Positions 10,421 through 22,034 of a DNA stretch of 64,000 nucleotides are shown piece by piece; within the stretch, counting starts at the first letter, position 1; each line of letters begins with the position of its first letter. The notes under the pieces were generated by a model that made no database searches, had not been told where the DNA came from, and saw nothing but the letters and a program-made list of their open reading frames with translations. Made by a program: the position numbers and the translations under genes. Source of the DNA: Hofstenia miamia (Eukaryota > Xenacoelomorpha > Acoela); the NCBI GenBank assembly GCA_004352715.1, contig SCFE01000003.1:4616217-4680216 (forward strand), in the 5' to 3' direction.

Positions 10421-11772
10421 AAAAGGCCAAGCTGTGCTACCAATACTAATGAGGGAGGAAATATCTGAAAAAGAAATAGTGGACAAACAGAGAGACAACA
10501 TAATCCTTAGTGAAATCATAAAAAAGATAGAAGAACCTCAGGCAACACTATCAAAATTAATGGCAGGATACTATGAATGCTACAAGTGGAAAATCAACAA
10601 GAATGGATTACTCTATGTTGAAGCCAACACTAACCAGATCATACCAGACTATTTCAAAAGAGACTTGATAAGGAAGATACATGAGAAGGGCCACCTGGGA
10701 ATCACAGACAGAGAAAACCTTCAATGCAAGGTTTATAATGACAGCTGTGAGGAAAGTTACCAAGGACATTGTTAATATGTGCAAGACATGCCTCCTTAAC
10801 AACAAGCAACATTTCCTAATGCAAAGGGCGCCACTAGAGAAAATTATTGCAACACAACCAAATGAAATAGTCCACAGAGACCTGGAAATGTTATCAAAGG
10901 ATGCAGAAGGCTACCAATATCTACTGGTGATGGTAGACAATTTTACAAAATATGCTAGAATGGTCCCAATGAGGAATACCACGGCAGAAACCACAGCAGA
11001 ACTGGTACTAAAAGAATGGATAGTATGACTCACGCCAATTGAAACAATTATAATGGATAAGGGGCCCCAATTTGAGAGTGGACTTTTTCAAGAGATGGCA
11101 AAACTCCTGGAAATTGCAAGTGAATGGACAACTGTGTACCACCCACAGGCCAATGGAGCAGTGAAGTGACTCAATCAAACACTAATCAAGTTAATTAGAG
11201 TAGCAACATCAAGGATAGAGGGAAGCAGATGGAGAGAAGTCATCAAGATGATCAAATACTATTACAACACCTTGGTGCAAGCAATGAATGGAGTCTCACC
11301 ATTCAAGGCAATGTTTGGAAGAGAAGTGGCGACCCCACTTTCAATGAAATACACCAACTACAGTGGAAAGTTGGACAATGAATACATAAAACAACTGAAG
11401 AACCAAATCACAGGAATCCATGAAATGATGTGCCACAACATAAAGAAGTCAGCAGTGAGACAGCAGCATAATTACAATAAAAAAATTTATGGTCATGCAC
11501 ACAAAGTAGGAGATAAGGTATATGTGTTCACACTGATCAAACTTACAAACACAAACCAAGTCTGGAAGTTGAAAACCATATGGTCAAGCCCTCATATGAT
11601 AACACAAACATTACCAAACAACAAATACATGTTAGACAACAATAGAATATTACATTTCCAAAACCTGAAGAGAGCAACAGCAGAAATCAAAGAGACAAAG
11701 ATAGATGAGAATGCTGAATTCAAAATATGCCAAATTAGCAGCAATGAAATTTATATGATATGTATGATTTAG
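10413..11772 (+). pseudogene. Gypsy integrase, inactive
   Basis: Matches the minus-strand integrase: KRDLIRKIHEKGHLGI, CKTCLLNNKQHF (HHCC finger), VHRDLEML (first Asp) and MDKGPQFES (second Asp). In the third catalytic segment, near 11150, the expected glutamate position reads lysine and the next codon is a stop (GAVK-stop). Another stop sits near 11026. A C-terminal section (KVGDKVYVFTLIKL, WSSPHMITQ) resembles the GPY/F region of gypsy integrases. The last open frame ends at 11772. Confidence 0.85.
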
Positions 11773-12418
11773 ATAGTCTACACAAAGAGGGATTTGATGA
11801 TGAATACCCAGCAGATATTGGAAATGATAACACAAGAGAGAGAGAGTGCAGCCCCAAAGGACAGCAAGAAATAAACCTATATATGACCCTGAAATATGGG
11901 ATATAAATTTACTAACTGAATTTAGGAAACTAGAGGAAAATGATGCACCCACCAATGAAGAAGAGAGTATGCAGGAATCAACAACTGGAGGAACTCTCAA
12001 CCACAAACAGGAGAAGGAAAGTTCACAGAAGTTCTCAAACCAGATGTCGACTCCAGGGCAGAAGGGACAAGAACAAGGAACCAAAAAATAGATGTTGTAG
12101 AGTGAAAAGGCATCCTAGTACTTCCCAAGGCTGATTCAAGAGCAGGGAGACCAATGGACAAAAAGCCTCTCCCACCAGGGATCTCCACTGCCTATTCAAG
12201 GGCACATAGAAAACTGGTGGACAGCAGCTCAACTTTCTTTCTGAGAGTCCACAACGCTGATTCAAGGGGGTGAGACACTGGGATTGCAGAGGAAGGTGTA
12301 AGTGGTGGAAGAACCATGGAGATGTGAAAGTGATTCAAGGCTGACACTATCCCCACAGGAACCACAACTGGTCAAGTGCCAATAGGAGTAAATGTGAACT
12401 GATTCAAGAGCGAATCAG
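11773..12418 (+). other. Linker between integrase and ORF3 with degenerate ~66-bp repeats
   Basis: No continuous frame. A motif CTGATTCAAG or a close variant recurs at 12131, 12191, 12257, 12330 and 12399, spacing 60-73 bases. In one frame it encodes ADSRAG, AYSRAH, NADSRG, SDSRL and TDSRAN, suggesting a former coding tandem repeat of about 22 residues. The frame leads into the ORF3 start. Confidence 0.55.
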
Positions 12419-15299
12419 TTGAAACTATCAGCACAGATTCACAGCCCATGGACTTTGAACCAAGCACCAGCAGGGATGAACCAGCTACACATCTCCTCAG
12501 AAACCACCTCGGAGAGAACTGTATTATCTAAAGAAAGAGAAAAACGGATGTCTAAAATTGATGGAGAAACATTACACCCCTATTTTATCAGAACATTGAA
12601 AATGCAATACAATACATTCACAAAATACTGGAAATAAACATGGATGAGGAAAACCTCACAATCATACACATATTGAAAGAAAAAGAATACACAAGAAGCC
12701 TGGAAAAGAAGATTGATGAAACATTAAGAATGGCAAAAGTGCAGAAGATGAGAGTAGTAATAATCATGAGGTCAACAAACAAAGACATCCCTGGACATCT
12801 ACAAGAAGCATGCATGCAAACTGAAAATATCTTACTTGGGAGAAAACACCAAAAGGTACATCCATCCCAGAACTAATGTGATTTGATCTAGAAATAGAAT
12901 ACTGGGCGCAGATCTATAGAATAATGGTAGACCCATGCATTGTGATTGACCTCTATAAACAAACAAAAATGTTTGAGCTGATGGCAGACACAGATGGCAT
13001 AGAAAAGGCCAACAAGCTATTCATAAAATGTAGCCTAACACAATGGCAAGAGCATCTACAACAGATCCAGAAAATATGGAAAAACATGAAACTGCAACAA
13101 AAAGTGGAGGAGAGTTGGCTAGAAATAAAAATTGAGGCGCCATCATGAAAATTCCATAAATCAGTAGAGATAGCATTGACAGATGTGAACAAAGCTTACA
13201 AGCTAAATATGAAAAAGACTTCAAACAGTTAATATTTCAAGAGAAATATGCACAAGAAATTCACTTCAGAACAACAGCATGGATATTAGCAATATTCACA
13301 ACTGAAGAGGCAGAATTAAAACTTCCAATCTCATTGCCCATCAGACACAAGTTAGAAAAAGCAAAAAAGCAATGGCTCCAATCAACACACAAACAAAAAA
13401 TTGGTTGTTAAAAGGTCACATTAAAAAAATGGAGTCACCAAACAGATTGGAAAAGCCAGTACAAATGATGGAAAAAATACTCAGCAGAATGATAATGAAT
13501 GAGAGCCCAATGGGGAAAATGTTGATAATAGATATAACTAACAAGACGGGGATATGTCCAAGTGAAATCACAATATTCAATGAACCAATGAAGAAATATA
13601 TGTGGGGAGCAATATCTGAAACAGGAATGAGGCAAGTGGAAAACCAACCATGGATAACTACAAGAAAAATCATTAAATGGAAACTAGCAAGCACAGAAGA
13701 AATCAGGAAAACAGTAGTACAAAAGAATGTACAGAAAATCCTGGAACATGAAATTGAAAATACGAATGAGACAGCCCATGATGTATATTCACAAAAATTA
13801 TATAAAGTGCAGAAATGAGGAAATGAGGAGGAATAAAGGAACCAGTGGAGGTCTGTGAGATGTTCACAAAGACAAAAGCAGAGGTGATGGAATAGGAGAA
13901 GTTGTTAACATCCTCACAACTACTGTTGTCTCCCAAAACTCAGCAAACAATCAACAGGATAAACATAGAAAAGTGGGGAGAAATAAGCCCAGCAAGAACA
14001 ATAGAATGGATTGATACTGATGATGAGCAGTTCCTAGTTGAAATAATAGTCACCAGAGAAACCAGAGATATCAAAGAAAGGAACTTCCAAAACATTAGAG
14101 AACAACAAACAGTGGCAACAATGAAGTTGATGTTTACAGAAGAATTTACAAGAACAGAACTGGAAGAATTATTAAAATCATACAACTATTTAGCAGTAGT
14201 TGTGGAATGTATAACAGCAAGAATAGACATCAAAGAAGAACTGTGATTAAAACTAAGTAGAAGGGGACTCACACAAGCATTCTGGAATACCATCCAAGAA
14301 GCAAAACTGAATTACCCCACAACAATAGGCCTAGCAATGGCACCAACCACAGAAGGTTCATACCCACACATTGAGAGACAAATTGAAACAAAATTCTTAA
14401 TCTGCACACCACCAGAAACAATTGTGATACCAATGGTCCTTCAACACTGGAGACTACTGAAAGAAGTTAAAGTTGTGAGAACATTCCTGCACAAATATAA
14501 GTTGTATGTGAATATGGAGAAAAAGGCAAAAACAATAATAGAATGTGAAGACTATAAGAAGTCAAAAGATATAATGTTGAAGAACAATAACAGAGAGAGA
14601 GTATACATTGAAGGCATGATAATGCCATATCAATTGTACACACAAGGGAAACCTATTAACATACAACTGCAAGATCTCAGGAAAGAAATAGAAAGTCAGA
14701 CTCCAAAAGTAATAATGCTATTCTCCAGGGTGAACAACATTGTATGGACAGACATCTGGGAAAGAAAGTACCATTACTATGATGTGACAAAAAGAGTCGA
14801 AATCATAACAATGACATGAATCAACAAGAACAATCCAAACAACATAACAGAACAAGAAGTAAAAGACAAGTTTAGCTTCTTCTATAAAGATGTAGCAAAT
14901 ACCCACAGTCTAAGAAAGGTATTTATGTTCTTTTACCCAGACAATCAGATCAGAGAAGACTTAGCCCATACAAGCAGATCTGATGCACAAATGACACTAA
15001 TGATAGGAATCAAAGGGATATAACTATATCAGAAATACTATGAAATATTTTTGCAGAAATTCAATGAACTAAGAGAAATCATGCTGATAGAGGAAGACAT
15101 TCAAGAGGTGAGATTCTTAAAATATGCTAATAGAGTGACAACTGAATGAGAGGCAGTCTTGAAGATGACAAAACAAGTCAAATTTGAAAAAACCACATGG
15201 GCTGATCAACATGCGGAATCGATAATTTAGAAGGCAAACACATTTGTACATGGAGAGCAAGCTGTGCTAAAAATAACACAAGCTGAGGAGGGTGTGTAG
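12419..15299 (+). pseudogene. ORF3, large unrecognised retrotransposon ORF (A-rich copy)
   Basis: A series of frame-shifted and stop-interrupted open pieces (12419-12637, 12640-12876, 12924-13148, 13372-13818, 13902-14246, 14337-14819, 14820-15299) matches the minus-strand ORF3 at 29199-32267 in the same order. Shared blocks include PSEI.IF.EPM.KYMWGA, INIEKWG, ATMKLMFTE, NNIVWTD.WE.KY and ITQAEEGV-stop. Together they represent about 920 codons from the MSK methionine at 12548. A basic cluster (EREKR) precedes that methionine. I see no signal peptide, membrane segment, zinc finger or polymerase motif. It lies where env would lie. The stop is at LTR bases 3-5. Function unknown. Confidence 0.7.
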
Positions 15300-16392
15300 C
15301 ATAAGATTGAAGAAACAATGATTAGAAATATTGTATTTAGATCAATTAGATTAATTTAGATTTATTTGTATTATGCAACCAAGAAACAATATGTGTCAAA
15401 AAAGAGAGATTAGTATCATTTGATAAAAATACCTTTGGCAAAACAAGGGGGCAAAATCCCTTCCATTATTTTAGCCACCATCTTGGCAGAGGAAAAGTTT
15501 AAATTTTAAATCAAAAGGTACTTTCCTGGAATTACTATAAATATGAAATAAATACTGTAAGCAATTGATAAAGAATTTTATTCAGAATTCTTATTTTGTT
15601 CTACTATAATGGTTTGATTATTTAATACGATGTTGAGCTAATTGAGTGGTGATTAGTAGTAGTCTGGATCCATCACAGAGAATGATTCAAGTGTTCCTGT
15701 GCCAAACCATGAAAGTGCACATAAGTTAGGTATAGGGGTTTTCTCTTGATTAGTCAACTAGTGATCACTTACTACATGTATTAAAATAATTAACTTTGAA
15801 CAAACAGTTGGATGACCAAAACCTAGGAAATATATTAATACTATTTTAGATCCAAATTAGTGACTAATAAAGACTGATAAAGTGAACATACATGTATTAA
15901 TTTATAAATGTAAATTAGGAGGCTGCTTGAAACTAATATATTTAGAAATGCCAATATATTTCAGTAATGGCTACATGTAACATCAAATGAGCAGCTAGTA
16001 ACAAGTCAGGTTGTGAATAGATGGAACACTTTTACAAAATAGAGTTTAAGCCAAATTGTGTCATGTCTTGAGTATGCACTGAGCTAGGATAAGGTACACA
16101 TAAATAGTATTGATGAACTGAGGCATGGAACTCAATCAAAATGAACATCAAAGGAGTTGGTGACACTGGATGCAGAGATTAGCTTCAGGCAGGTGGCCAC
16201 TATCAATCACTGGGGAAATTACTGCATGGCTTTGTCACCTAAATAGTGAACAGTTAAATCTAGTTACATTATGTTAACAGAAATCAAAGCCAAGCAGTAG
16301 ATAAGGAGGTAAATCCCTACCCACAAAAATACAACTAGTGTTATACAGTAGCAAGAGATAAACAGTAATGATGCCTGGTAGAGGATGTTACA
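15295..16392 (+). repeat. 3' LTR (type B) of the plus-strand element
   Basis: Begins TGTAGCATA after a purine tract (GAGGAGGG at 15285-15292) and ends GATGTTACA at 16392, with short inverted termini TGTAGCATC/GATGTTACA as in the minus-strand copy. The blocks GCACTGAGCTA..TAAGGTACACATAA and GTCACCTAAA(T/C)AGTGA are shared with 28634-29203. Length is 1098 bases against 570 in the other copy, whose n at 29009 may hide the difference. No 5' LTR partner is present, so identity between LTRs cannot date it. Confidence 0.75.
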
Positions 16393-18163
16393 CAAAAAAA
16401 CCATAATTTTCTCTGAATATACCAAAAATTGATGCCTGGCACCCTTTTTTTCGTGATTTTCATCCCAATATATATAAAATAAGTGTCTTTTAAGAAAAAT
16501 CTAAATTTTGTGAAACTCCCCATTATAAATTAGCAATTTTATAAAACTGAGGTTACATGTTTCAGTTTCAGTGCTTCCAATATAACATTGAAAGGTGATT
16601 CCCTCTATATTAAGACAAGCCATTTTATTTATATTAAAAGAAAGAACTTCTGTAGTGCTACAATTTGTCACAAAAATAATTAAGGTCAAATAGTCAACAA
16701 AAGTATTTTGTTTTAAATAAACAGTTGCAATAAATATGCACTTTGTATTCTTTTAATTTTAATGGTTTATAATATATTCATGCACATCCATTTATACACA
16801 TTAAAAACCAGTTTAGAACTACATATAAAATGTTTCTGATATTTTAAAAAATAAACTCTTTCTTTCATATAATAATGTCAAGCAATTACTATCAATTGAT
16901 TCATTTGAATAATTAATGATGGATAATTCAAGAAATTTGTCATGCATAGAAATACAGAAACAGTAATCAAGAATCATGTTAGCTAAATCACAGAATCAAC
17001 CAATGTGGTTAATATTTATTTGGAGAGGAAAACCATTTTGTCTGAAAAAGGAGTTTAAATAAGAAATGTTTATAGACTGAAAAATAGTGTGATGTAATGT
17101 CATTATGACCAAAAAATAAATTTGTGAGATATATATGTTATGGCATCAAGAACAGAATGTGTTATTAACAGGATTTTTCAATAATCAGAATTTTCACTAC
17201 TAAGTGTTTTACTAACTGATTATTTGATCAAAGAACTTTTTGATAATAATATTTGAAACAAATAACAAATCCTTAGCAAATTCAATAGCAATTGAAAAAA
17301 TTCAAGATGTACTCATTGTATTTACATCTTGTTTAATTGTACATTTGATGGTGCTAGAGAGCAACAAACAACCACTGCAGTGGATGTAATGGCAAGGGGC
17401 ACTAAAATGGATGATATTGTTGAGAAATCATTTATTAATTTTCTCTCTTAATATGTTGTTTTTCTGTAACAAATATATTAAATTAATGTCAAACACTTTG
17501 CATGTAGTTTGCTTCAAGAGGTAATTCTAATCAAACACTGCAGGGGTGCTTCTTAAATTTCCACTACCTGTGAATTGCATTAAAAATTACTAAATCTCAA
17601 AATATCATAATAAAAAATGTATCTTGGAAATCTCAAAATACATTGCTTCATTCATTTTTGCTTGAGATATATTTTTAGAACAATATTTGAGATTTGGCTC
17701 TAATGAAAAAATTTTTTAACTCAGATGTTTGTAAAACATATATATAATTACTAATTAGATATAATTACAATTCACAAATCATTGACTGTTTTCTACAAAA
17801 ATTTGTTGCTTTAGTGTAATTTAAAGATTTTTGAGGGCATCAGCATTGTTTATTCAAAATCCAGAAGATATAATGGAAAACTGGCCTATGTATCATCAGC
17901 ATGAAAAAATTCATAAAACTTAAATGTATGAAATGCTTAAACATGTCTAGCATTTTAATGGTTTTCTTTACTGCTCAATGCCACATTCTCCAAATACAAT
18001 CAGTGCTGTCATCAAAGGAGGGAGTTGGGAATTCATTTCCACTTTTGAATCTGCAGTGGATATATTTTCATTGAAACCAAATTAGCATTTTCAAATGAAT
18101 GAGTTCCTATTAACCAAGCACAACTATAATTGTAGAATAATCCAAAGCATAATGCTGCTAATG
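16393..18163. other. AT-rich intergenic DNA
   Basis: No ORF above about 60 codons with protein-like content, no clear repeats or RNA genes. I see nothing to annotate. Confidence 0.6.
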
Positions 18164-18720
18164 TAGAGTCGCTCGGGGAAATTTAGTGCTATTTATATCT
18201 TTTTATTTCGATCTAAATCAACAGTATTTCGACGTCACTATGACGTTCCTTTTTCGAGATTAGTTTTGTTGCTATCAGTTTTGTGTCCCCTCATGGGTGC
18301 TTTTGTTTTGCTCAAATTTAATTTACGAGGGAAAATTATTGCAAACATGTTAAACCACGTTGAATATCGATTATTGTAAACAAAGGCAGGTAAAAATGAA
18401 TCTTTTTGTATAAAAACTGAGGACACTGTAGCTATTGTTCAATAGACTTTGTCTACGCTTAACTACCGCTCTTACCGTTGTATCTTTTATTTATTTATTA
18501 CTTTAAATGATATTTCTTGCTTAAGATCGGCAACAATTCGGGAGTGCTTTCATTAGCACGGGGCGACAAGTTGCTCCTGGCGATCTTTCGATCTTTCCAG
18601 TCCGAATTGTGGTTCTTTAAGTTATGTATATGGTTACGCATAAGGAAATAATAAATCTCTTGTTCGTAGCTCAACACGTACATGCACTTATAAGATCTAA
18701 CACTGTGATGATACCATGCC
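18164..18720 (+). repeat. Solo LTR (type A)
   Basis: Starts TGTAGAGTCGCTCGGGGA and matches the inverted LTR at 8272-8614 over about 345 bases. It continues through GTATAAAAACTGAGG (TATA-like) and past ACCGCTCTTACCGTTG into about 200 further bases, which correspond to the part of the other LTR lost in the gap. No gag or pol sequence flanks it on either side. The right end is uncertain because a duplicated segment begins at about 18721; no clean 5-bp target duplication was found. Confidence 0.65.
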
Positions 18721-18946
18721 ATTGGCTAGCACGAATATCTGGCAACTACAGATTATTTAATAGTTAGCTGAGAGATAACAATGAAAATGAGAAGTAGATT
18801 GTTTTTTTTTTATTGAGATAGAAATTAAACAAGTGAGACAGATAGGGTAGCACCAGTCAATAGGTTAAGCACTTTTCTTCTGGAAGTTCCGCTTCGGCTG
18901 GAAGCCATAGGAATTGGTCATCTTGGTTGTTACCTAAAGTAGTTTC
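18721..18946. repeat. Duplicate of 18948-19175 around a single n
   Basis: About 226 bases starting TTGGCTAGCACGAATATC recur immediately after the n at 18947 with about ten differences. Both end at the same CTAAAGTAGTTTC. This is the pattern of two unmerged contig ends or alleles. Confidence 0.75.
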
Positions 18947-19084
18947 NGTTGGCTAGCACGAATATCTGGCAACTACAGATTATTTAATAGTTAGCTGAGA
19001 GATAACAGTGAAAAATGAGAAGTAGGTTATTTTTTTTTGATTGAGATAGAAATTAAACAAGTGAGACAGATAGGGTAGCACCAG

Positions 19085-19299
19085 TCAATAGGTTAAGCAC
19101 TTTTCTTCTGGAAGTTCCTCTTTGGCTGGAAGCCATAGGAATTGGTCATCTTGGTTGTTACCTAAAGTAGTTTCGTTACTTGGATGAATTACCAATGTTA
19201 CATCTATTAATGTTATAAGTTCTAATCTAACCTGTTTCTTGGAATCATGGCTGTATTGAACACTAACTAAACCTTCTGCAGAGTCAATCGAGTTTCTAG
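19085..19299 (-). CDS. Possible terminal exon, unrecognised protein
   Basis: On the minus strand an acceptor-like ACTTAG (around 19300) precedes an open frame of about 70 codons containing GLVSVQYSHDSKKQ, ELITLIDVTLVIHPSNETTL and FLWLPA, ending CLTY-stop at 19085. The duplicated copy at 18857 ends with the same CLTY-stop, and the differences between the copies keep the frame. I do not recognise the protein and see no upstream exon, so this may be a fragment. Treat as tentative. Confidence 0.3.
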
Positions 19300-20257
19300 C
19301 TAAGTCTTACCAGCCACCGATTCTACACTAGTATTAAAATAACAAAGTGAGTTAAATTTGCAAGCATCTGCTCATGGATTATTTATTACTAAAGTTGTTA
19401 TTATCATGTTAGTGGTTGCTGCAACAACCAAAAGTATGAAACAACTATAAACAACGTAAAAACAACCAAAATTGTTATCTGGGGATGTTTAATTGAAAAG
19501 TATATTTAGATTGTGTATTTTAATTTATTTAAGAATTGTAAACTTCAAATTTCGAGCCTAATTTTTAAAATGAAGAATAATTTTTACATTGTATAATATT
19601 AATTTAGCTTGGCTAAAGTTTTTGAAAACTTTGATTGTCAAAAATTCTTAGGACTCATTGTCTCAATTAAAAAAGTCTCATTCTCATTGCAAAAATAAAA
19701 GTCTTGGTCTCAGTATCATCTTGAATTCATTTCTTGTGACAATTTTTTGGTGTTGGCCAAAAGCCAAAATGTCTTGAGTCCTTATTACAAATGACATAAG
19801 GTGTTTGGCAGCTCCTGCCTGAGTTATGCAACCACTGCTAACAATGATTTCTGCAAACTAAATTGTGCTTACAAGGGTTGAGTCCTAGACTAAAATGATC
19901 CCTCCCTGTCCAAATTTTCCTTGATTAACTACTAGAACTTAGGATTTATAGCTTATAATTTTGTTATCTGTATTTTATATTTTTATTCATGCATAATGTT
20001 TTGTATTTCAGTAATCCCCAAGCAAACTGTTGCCCATAAATATATAGACTAAAAGTTGACACATGCATGCCAATTTTTTCATAACAACAAATTTTTTGAA
20101 ATTTCAAATATTCAGTTAAATGAGAAAAATCATTTCAAACATTTTGTTTCTAATCTTTTCTTAACATGAAATATTTATATTTTCATCCCATTAGGATGGC
20201 CCATTTTATGAAAAAATTTTTTCCTTGCAACACTACAGAAAAGGCTAGCATATCAAA
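19300..20257. other. AT-rich intergenic DNA
   Basis: No convincing ORF or repeat. Nothing to annotate beyond low-complexity A/T runs. Confidence 0.6.
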
Positions 20258-20614
20258 GGGGGATTTTCACTAAAATTTAAATTTAAACATTTTTTGCTAA
20301 AAATATTCAATTTAGTTTAAATTCTTAAAAAATAAAGCAACCATAAAAAGAATTTTTCTAAATTTTGCAGAATTCACTGTCTCTTTCGTGTTCAGATGAT
20401 GTCACTATCTTTAGATTTTCCAGAAATTCATCTTACAAAGTAATAGTTTTATGATTCAAAAGGTAGTGACATCATCTGAACAAGAAAGAGACAGTGAATT
20501 TTTGCAAAATTTAGCCAATATTTTTATTGTTTTTTTTTATTTTTAAGGAATTTAAACTAAGTTAAAAATTTTTTGCTAAAAATATTCAAATTTAAATTTT
20601 AATGAAAATCCCCC
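20258..20614. mobile_element. Long-hairpin MITE
   Basis: Two arms of about 153 bases (20258-20410 and 20462-20614) are imperfect reverse complements, both starting GGGGGATTTTCA at the outer edge and ending at GATGATGTCACTA / TAGTGACATCATC around a 50-base spacer. The transcript would fold into a near full-length hairpin. No coding capacity. Target duplications are not evident. Confidence 0.75.
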
Positions 20615-21425
20615 ATTGTAAGTTAAGATAGAATTTTTTTTGAAATTTTCTTTGTAGGTAAATGAATGAATATGATAGATTTCTGTGAAATATCTCAGTG
20701 AACATATATTGCTAATAACTAACAATATAATATTTTATAAATTAAAATACCTAGAAAACACTTTGGCCTGGAAAGTGTAAAATTTCAGACATTGGCAATT
20801 TCAGCTCTTAGTAAATGTATAATAAATTTAGTTTAATCAATTGCCTATTATAAGTTTCTATATGATGTGGTGAAACATTTAATTAGAAATAGGTGCATGA
20901 ATACAAAATGAAAGTGATTTTGGAACTGTGAAAACAACAACTTAATTTTAGAAACATTACAGTACTGCTGAAATAAATGAAGGGTTGTAGTGTTACAATT
21001 TTTTTTGTAGTTTATGCTGTTTTAACAACATCCCATTGAGTAACATAATAGATAAAACATTACATGAAATTCGGTATTTCTTATTGTCGACAATTGTTAA
21101 TGATTCAAATGTATTTATACCAAATGTTTATTCACGCTTTAGCATCTAACAACGATTTCTTAGTATTTATATTTAATTGATGACCTTTATTAAATTTTTA
21201 GCATTGTACGATTCTTTATTTTTTATTTAGGTGTTTGTGTAAGTATTTTGAATGACTGAGACTCCCAGTAATTAACATTTATAGCTAACCAATTTTGAAT
21301 AAAAAGAATTGAAGTTTGATGACTAATTTTTCCCTAAAATTCAAAGGAAAAATCATTTCCAATAACTTGATTGTAATCTTGAAGAATCATAATGAAGTAT
21401 ATATATGTATATGTTTTTAATTTCT
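20615..21425. other. AT-rich intergenic DNA
   Basis: No supported gene, repeat or RNA seen. Confidence 0.6.
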
Positions 21426-21850
21426 TCTTAAAGCATTGGTGTGGAGACACCAATCGAAGGGAGTTCCAGAAACTCGTGGCAATTTAGGAGAAGCCATTGC
21501 CACTAATTGTAACACAGGCAGGGTGATTCGGCTCCAGCCGAGTGTCAGAGAAGCGTTGGGAGTACTGCTCATATTGCTGAATTAGTTCCTTGATATAAGT
21601 AGGAGATGATTCAGCTCGATGTATCATTGTTATTACTGTATTGTGCTCGATCCTTTACACGGAGCCAGGGAAGTTCAGTAATCATGGAGGATGTAGAATA
21701 TCGACTAGAACGGTTAAGAACAAAACGAGCAGCTGCATTTGAATTTTCTGGAGAAGAGAAATATAATGAGAATTAGCATTAATGAGAAGCGACTTACAAT
21801 AGTCCAACTTGTGGATATAACATAGGCATGCGCCAGACATCTTGCCGTCC
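21426..21850 (-). pseudogene. LINE C-terminal remnant
   Basis: On the minus strand, shifted frames read LDYCKSLLINANSHYISLLQ and then NAAARFVLNRSSRY and ELPWLRVKDRAQY. These correspond to the conserved region after the RT of Jockey/CR1-like LINEs (LDYCNSLL, QNAAARL, LHWLPV patterns). Frameshifts and stops abound. It is probably the downstream part of the LINE at 22639-24480, split by a plus-strand LINE fragment. Confidence 0.65.
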
Positions 21851-22034
21851 AGAAACTAATCCATTTACGAATAATCCCAAATAACATAAGCTAATTATGA
21901 ATGTAATTTATGAATCTGAATCGATAATTGTTATAAATACAAAATACCCGTGAAATTCATTAGAAGTAATACCATGTATGCCTCTATATTTTTAAGTTGA
22001 ATTTAAAGACAGCATACCAGGGTAGGATAGAATT

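Larger units (their letters stand above)
8615..16392 (+). mobile_element. Degraded A-rich gypsy-type element with extra ORF3, plus strand
   Basis: In order: gag remnant (8636-9130), RT-RNase H (9139-10420), integrase (10413-11772), a repeat-bearing linker (11773-12418), ORF3 (12419-15299) and a 3' LTR (15295-16392). Protein alignment to the minus-strand element is clear throughout gag and pol. The copy lacks a visible 5' LTR: its left end stops at the LTR of the neighbouring inverted element. The sense strand is strongly A-rich. Many stops and frameshifts plus lost catalytic residues show it is dead. Confidence 0.8.

Noticed and set aside
12419-15299. ORF3 as a retroviral-type envelope protein
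   Set aside because: No signal peptide, no membrane anchor and no fusion-type hydrophobic segment in either copy, although the position would fit.
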